Assembly (NCBI GenBank): GCA_900542375.1
Contig: UQNI01000065.1
Span: forward strand, 1 to 8,771
Direction of reading: 5' to 3'
Source: an uncultured Oscillospiraceae bacterium
GTDB taxonomy: Bacteria; Bacillota; Clostridia; Oscillospirales; Acutalibacteraceae
DNA: 8,771 nt
Numbering within the stretch: position 1 is the stretch's first letter; every line of letters starts with the position of its first letter. Below are positions 5,782 through 8,771 of this stretch, one piece after another. The notes under the pieces are model-generated. The model ran no database searches and was not told the DNA's origin. It saw only the letters and a program-made list of their open reading frames with translations. Position numbers and translations under genes: made by a program.

Positions 5782-5985
5782 TTATGGTTTCCTTTTTGCC
5801 ATAATACCGCTGAATAAGGCAAAACCTCCGCACAATACAGCACAGGTACAGCCGCAAATAGAAACAATCATATATTCGCTTCTCAAAATCAGAGAAATAA
5901 TAATGCCTGCAATGCCTAAAATCAATGTTAGAGCACCGATGATAATGGTGATTAAATCAAGATGTTTCATTAAAAAAACACTCAC
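5782..5985 (-). CDS. small two-helix membrane protein, unknown function
   Basis: A short protein of 67 residues from GTG 5985, or 62 residues from ATG 5970 (MKHLDLITII). Two hydrophobic helices are seen: LITIIIGALTLILGIAGIII, then a second one from MIVSICGC to ALFSGIM. They are joined by a short loop with Arg and Glu, and the tail is basic (MAKRKP). I do not recognise a family. Neither start has a strong ribosome binding site. The shorter version has a natural small-protein start, while the GTG would leave a leader of only about 14 nt after the predicted promoter. A well-placed promoter and a hairpin terminator on the same strand support a real gene. It is transcribed alone, away from the PAP2 gene. 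Confidence 0.6.
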   Translation of the reverse strand: MSVFLMKHLDLITIIIGALTLILGIAGIIISLILRSEYMIVSICGCTCAVLCGGFALFSGIMAKRKP

Positions 5986-6005
5986 TTTATGTTAGTATGT
6001 CTTAT

Positions 6006-6034
6006 ATTATATGATAATTTTACATTTTCCACAA
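6006..6034 (-). promoter_or_regulatory. promoter of the small membrane protein gene
   Basis: On the minus strand, TTGTGG (6029-6034) and TATAAT (6006-6011) are separated by 17 bp. The predicted transcript starts near 5999, just upstream of both candidate start codons (5985 and 5970). Confidence 0.55.
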
Positions 6035-6135
6035 GACAGGGCGTATAAAAAGATAAAATTCTTGTCAATCATTTTGTATTTGTAAACTTTCCATAAAATA
6101 TATGAAAATATTACCCCATAAATGCAAAACAGGCG

Positions 6136-6171
6136 TATAATGGATTTCAATGTGCATCATATTGTATGATG
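6136..6171 (+). promoter_or_regulatory. putative -10 box and operator-like dyad upstream of the PAP2 gene
   Basis: TATAAT (6136-6141) is a perfect -10, but the -35 is poor. Just after the expected start site lies CATCATA-TTG-TATGATG (6155-6171), a perfect 7-bp inverted repeat with a 3-bp spacer. A regulator bound there would block transcription. The dyad also contains TATGAT, which could be an alternative -10. Confidence 0.35.
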
Positions 6172-6199
6172 AAAATGATCTAAAAGATAGGGAAGAATC

Positions 6200-6817
6200 A
6201 TGAAAAAAGTAATTTGTCGCAGTATTTTTGTGCTTCTGGCCGTAGGAGGATTTGCAGCACTTGCTATTTGCATCCAGCTGGGAGTAACTCAAGGATTTGA
6301 TGAGTGGGTGTATGGTTGGGTATCTCAAACAATTACCCCTGTGTTGACAGAATTTCTCAAAATTATTACATATGCAGGGGACGTTTTTGTCATCATAGGA
6401 ATATGCGTATTGTTATTGATTATACCCGGCACCAGGAAAAAGGTGGGGATACCGGCCTCTATTTCAGTAGCTGTTGCCATTGGTTTAAGCGTAATGTTTA
6501 AGCACATTTTTTCAAGACCAAGACCGAGTGTATTGAGACTAATTGAGGAAACAGGTTTTAGTTTTCCAAGTGCACACGCTATGCTCAGCTCAGCTTTATA
6601 TATTATGCTGATTATTTTGGTATGCAAATATTTAAAGAGTATATTGGCTAAAATCGTATTGGTTCCGTGTTTGAGTGCACTCATTTTAGTCGTAGCATAT
6701 AGCCGTGTGTACTTAGGAGTACACTATATCACAGATATTATAGGCGGATGGTTAATAGGTTTTGCTATTACACTAATTGTATATACTGTATGCAGGCTAA
6801 CGTTTTTAAAAAGATAA
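6200..6817 (+). CDS. PAP2-family membrane phosphatase (PgpB-like)
   Basis: A 205-residue membrane protein with about six hydrophobic helices. It carries all three motifs of the PAP2 acid phosphatase family: KHIFSRPRP (the K-x6-RP motif, residues about 97-105), FPSAHAM (PSxH), and SRVYLGVHYITD (SR-x5-H-x3-D). The last holds the nucleophilic His and its partner Asp. Such enzymes remove phosphate from lipid substrates at the outer membrane face, for example undecaprenyl pyrophosphate or phosphatidylglycerol phosphate; which one applies here cannot be told. The loop after helix 1 (GFDEWVYGWVSQ) is also family-like. The start has AGGGAAG (6189-6195) at good spacing. It is a single gene, ending in a hairpin shared with the convergent reductase gene. 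Confidence 0.92.
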   Translation: MKKVICRSIFVLLAVGGFAALAICIQLGVTQGFDEWVYGWVSQTITPVLTEFLKIITYAGDVFVIIGICVLLLIIPGTRKKVGIPASISVAVAIGLSVMFKHIFSRPRPSVLRLIEETGFSFPSAHAMLSSALYIMLIILVCKYLKSILAKIVLVPCLSALILVVAYSRVYLGVHYITDIIGGWLIGFAITLIVYTVCRLTFLKR

Positions 6818-6857
6818 AAAGAACAGCTTCACGCTAATGCGCGAAGCTGTTCTTTTT
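6816..6857. terminator. bidirectional terminator between the convergent PAP2 and reductase genes
   Basis: AAAAAGAACAGCTTC (6816-6830) pairs with GAAGCTGTTCTTTTT (6843-6857), with an inner CGC-TAAT-GCG hairpin tip. The A-run on one side and T-run on the other allow function in both directions. It overlaps the last bases of the PAP2 stop codon and the stop of the reductase gene, a very compact convergent arrangement. Confidence 0.9.
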
Positions 6858-8541
6858 ATTCTTCGATAAAGTCTAAAATTTCATCTATTGTTTTAGAACC
6901 AAATAAAAGTTTATCATTATTTTTGATAACAGCCGGAACACTCATAATTTTGAATTCTTTTTTTAGCTGAGGGAATAATGCAATATCCATCATAGAAGCC
7001 TCTACATGGGGATTCAATATTGCAATGCGCTGACATGCCGCTACAACATCAGGACAGAATTTGCAGGAAAGAGAAATACATACTTTTAATTTCACAGGTT
7101 TATCAATTGCTTTAATGCGATTTAATGTTTTATCATCAATGGCTTGTCCCGGACCGGCCAAATTATACAATGCCAAAATAAATGAATTCATTTCATGGCC
7201 GCCAGGAATTCCATAAAATTTTACACCGGTATATACGCCGTTTTTATCTAAAAAGGCTACAACCGGCAGCTGGTCAGCGCCAATTTGTTCTTCAACCGCA
7301 GTGTTTGTACCTTCTTCATAGGAATTTAGATGAATGTGAGAATTTAAAGTTGGAAGTACTTCCAGCCAATTTTTTAGCTCCAGAGAATGCTCATTTTGAG
7401 AATTTACAATGGTAACCAATGTTACATCTTGATTCAATGCATTTAATATACCTCGTACTTGCTCTATCAGTTCAGCCGGCCACAATGATTCTTCAGCTTC
7501 TTCCGATGGTGTGGTGTTGGTTTTTGAAGGCGCAGGAGATGCGGCTGCGGATTCAGTGGATTTTGATTTTATTACTTTTTCTTCATCTTTGATGCCAAGA
7601 CGTTCTTTTTCTTCTGCAACGTAGCGTTCTGCAGCGGTTGCTGCAATAGCGCCGTCTGCAACTGCGGTTACAATTTGTCGCAGTGCTTTTGGACGGAGGT
7701 CTCCTGCTGCGAACACTCCGTGAACATTGGTGTTCATATTGTTATCGGTAGGGATATAGCCATAATCATCTAATTCAATGTGATTTTTAAATAAAGCGGT
7801 AGCTGGTTCATAACCGGCAAATACAAAAATACCGAATGTTTGGTCTTCCTCAGAAGCAGTATACGTAAATTCTTCTCCGGTTTGATTGTTTATGAAAGTA
7901 GCTTCTCTTAATAAATCATCACCATCGGCTTTTTTAATCTCAGTATGATAATGAATTGTAATATCCGGATGCTCTTTTACTTTATCAGCGATACTTTTAG
8001 CGCAGGTAAAGTCCGGTTCACGGATAATCATGGTGACATGCTTTCCGTAACGGGTTAAATACATCGCTTCTTCTGCCGCTGCATAGCCACCGCCGATGAC
8101 AAAGATATCCAAACCGGAAAAGAATTCTCCGTCACAAGTTGCGCAGTATGCAATACCCCGCCCTGTATATTCTTTTTCTCCCGGAAAACCTAACTTACGC
8201 GGCTGAGCACCTGTTGCAATAATTACAGCTCGGCATAAATATTCTTGCTTTTCAGAAATCAAACGTTTTACTTCACCTGAAAAGTCTACTTCCTTAATTT
8301 CATCTGTAACAAATGATACACCAAAATCTTTGGCTTGTGCATGCATCACTTCCATTAGTTCCGGACCGGAAGTTTTGCGTACACCTGGATAGTTTACAAC
8401 TTCAGCAGTATTTATAATCTGTCCGCCAACTTGTTTTTTTTCTATAATTAGAGTGTTGAGCATTGCGCGTCCTGCATATAGTCCTGCTGAAAGACCTGCA
8501 GAACCGCTGCCGATAATAATTAAATCGTAAATTGTTCCCAT
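6856..8541 (-). CDS. thioredoxin reductase-like flavoprotein fused to a C-terminal AhpF-N-like domain
   Basis: A 561-residue cytosolic disulfide reductase, probably the electron donor to the adjacent AhpC. Residues 1-310 are a thioredoxin reductase module: FAD motif GSGSAG (11-16), redox-active CATC (133-136), pyridine-nucleotide loop GGGYAAAEEA (150-159), and the FAD-binding end GVFAAGD with ALRQIVTA. The HRRxxxR motif that binds the NADPH 2'-phosphate is missing (IIREPDF instead), so NADH, as in AhpF, or another donor is likely. A Ser/Ala/Pro/Glu linker (about 325-352) joins two thioredoxin folds: the first (about 356-465) has no CxxC; the second carries SLSCKFCPDVV (CxxC 493-496) and a cis-Pro site (SVPAV). 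This is the AhpF N-terminal unit, but at the C-terminus. ATG 8541 is chosen because AGGAGG (8548-8553) is 6 nt before it; longer starts lack a site. Confidence 0.9.
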   Translation of the reverse strand: MGTIYDLIIIGSGSAGLSAGLYAGRAMLNTLIIEKKQVGGQIINTAEVVNYPGVRKTSGPELMEVMHAQAKDFGVSFVTDEIKEVDFSGEVKRLISEKQEYLCRAVIIATGAQPRKLGFPGEKEYTGRGIAYCATCDGEFFSGLDIFVIGGGYAAAEEAMYLTRYGKHVTMIIREPDFTCAKSIADKVKEHPDITIHYHTEIKKADGDDLLREATFINNQTGEEFTYTASEEDQTFGIFVFAGYEPATALFKNHIELDDYGYIPTDNNMNTNVHGVFAAGDLRPKALRQIVTAVADGAIAATAAERYVAEEKERLGIKDEEKVIKSKSTESAAASPAPSKTNTTPSEEAEESLWPAELIEQVRGILNALNQDVTLVTIVNSQNEHSLELKNWLEVLPTLNSHIHLNSYEEGTNTAVEEQIGADQLPVVAFLDKNGVYTGVKFYGIPGGHEMNSFILALYNLAGPGQAIDDKTLNRIKAIDKPVKLKVCISLSCKFCPDVVAACQRIAILNPHVEASMMDIALFPQLKKEFKIMSVPAVIKNNDKLLFGSKTIDEILDFIEE

Positions 8542-8553
8542 ATACATCCTCCT

Positions 8554-8585
8554 ATAAAAAAATGCCGACGGCAGTGCCGGCGACA
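8554..8585 (-). terminator. GC-rich hairpin with T-run between ahpC and the reductase gene
   Basis: On the minus strand, AAATGTCGCCGGCA pairs with TGCCGTCGGCATTT with one mismatch and one G-U, and is followed by seven T, directly before the AGGAGG of the reductase gene. It has the form of an intrinsic terminator inside an operon. Partial read-through would give more AhpC than reductase, as the enzyme pair needs. I see no strong separate promoter for the reductase between the genes. Confidence 0.8.
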
Positions 8586-8626
8586 TTTCCAAAGCGTTTT
8601 CTTAGTAACTGACTATGAGCGAAAAC

Positions 8627-8771
8627 TTATAGTTTACCCACAAGGTCTAAGCTTGGTGTTAGGGTTTTGCTACCTGGTTTCCATTTTGCTGGGCAAACTT
8701 GGTCGCCGTGTTCTGCAACGAATTGAGCAGCTTGTAGTTTACGAAGCAGTTCTTCAGCATTTCTGCCAATT
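8627..8771 (-). CDS. ahpC: alkyl hydroperoxide reductase subunit C (peroxiredoxin), C-terminal part
   Basis: The last 47 codons and the stop are in the window; the rest lies beyond the right edge. The read-out IGRNAEELLRKLQAAQFV, then EHGDQVCPAKW, KPGSKTLTPSLDLVGKL is the C-terminus of AhpC-type 2-Cys peroxiredoxins. The resolving cysteine is in VCPA. AhpC reduces hydrogen peroxide, organic peroxides and peroxynitrite, and is re-reduced by AhpF or a thioredoxin reductase-like partner. The next gene on the same strand is such a partner, 86 bp away. The peroxidatic cysteine cannot be seen. Confidence 0.93.
   Translation of the reverse strand, partial: IGRNAEELLRKLQAAQFVAEHGDQVCPAKWKPGSKTLTPSLDLVGKL

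Noticed and set aside
8542..8592. Longer start for the reductase (17 extra residues)
   Set aside because: The extra part is encoded by the terminator-like hairpin and the ribosome binding site itself; AGGAGG is at the right distance for ATG 8541.

Overview
The window is AT-rich, Gram-positive-like DNA with strong AGGAGG-type ribosome binding sites, many short intergenic hairpin terminators, a sortase-anchored surface protein and a peroxide-defence pair typical of anaerobes. I infer a low-GC Clostridia genome, perhaps Lachnospirales; there is no rRNA or taxon marker to prove it.

Left part (1-3443). On the minus strand lies the 5' part of an aldo/keto reductase gene that has lost about 145 codons, including its catalytic region, by an in-frame deletion. 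Divergent from it is a GNAT acetyltransferase gene (540-986). Next comes an NRAMP-superfamily metal transporter whose binding-site helices look like the NRMT (Mg2+/Mn2+) branch rather than classical NRAMPs (1174-2436). It is followed by a decayed second GNAT gene with seven in-frame stops (about 2444-2957), then ybaK/ebsC, a Cys-tRNA(Pro) deacylase (2961-3443). The remnant keeps its ribosome binding site 1 base after the transporter stop and ends 3 bases before ybaK, so these three were probably once one operon.

Centre (3444-5475). This is the most interesting part. A perfect 44-bp palindromic terminator is followed by two exact 15-bp inverted repeats (3599-3613 and 3724-3738). They enclose 110 bp carrying a near-consensus promoter, TTGAAA-N17-TATAAT, on the minus strand. 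Directly downstream is a gene for a secreted, sortase-anchored (SPQTG) protein with two copies of a roughly 178-residue domain and a FIVAR-like module. The layout is that of a phase-variable promoter switch, drawn here in the OFF orientation: the promoter points away from the surface gene and into the terminator. Inversion would put the promoter about 95 nt upstream of the surface-gene start. No recombinase gene is in the window.

Right part (5476-8771). A small two-helix membrane protein (minus) has its own promoter and terminator. A PAP2-type membrane phosphatase (plus) follows. Convergent to it is a minus-strand peroxide-defence operon: ahpC (only its C-terminus is in the window) and a 561-aa flavoprotein in which a thioredoxin reductase module is followed by an AhpF-N-terminus-like double thioredoxin fold, the reverse of the AhpF domain order. 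A GC-rich hairpin with a T-run separates ahpC from the reductase and may set their expression ratio. No tRNA, rRNA, CRISPR array or insertion sequence was seen.
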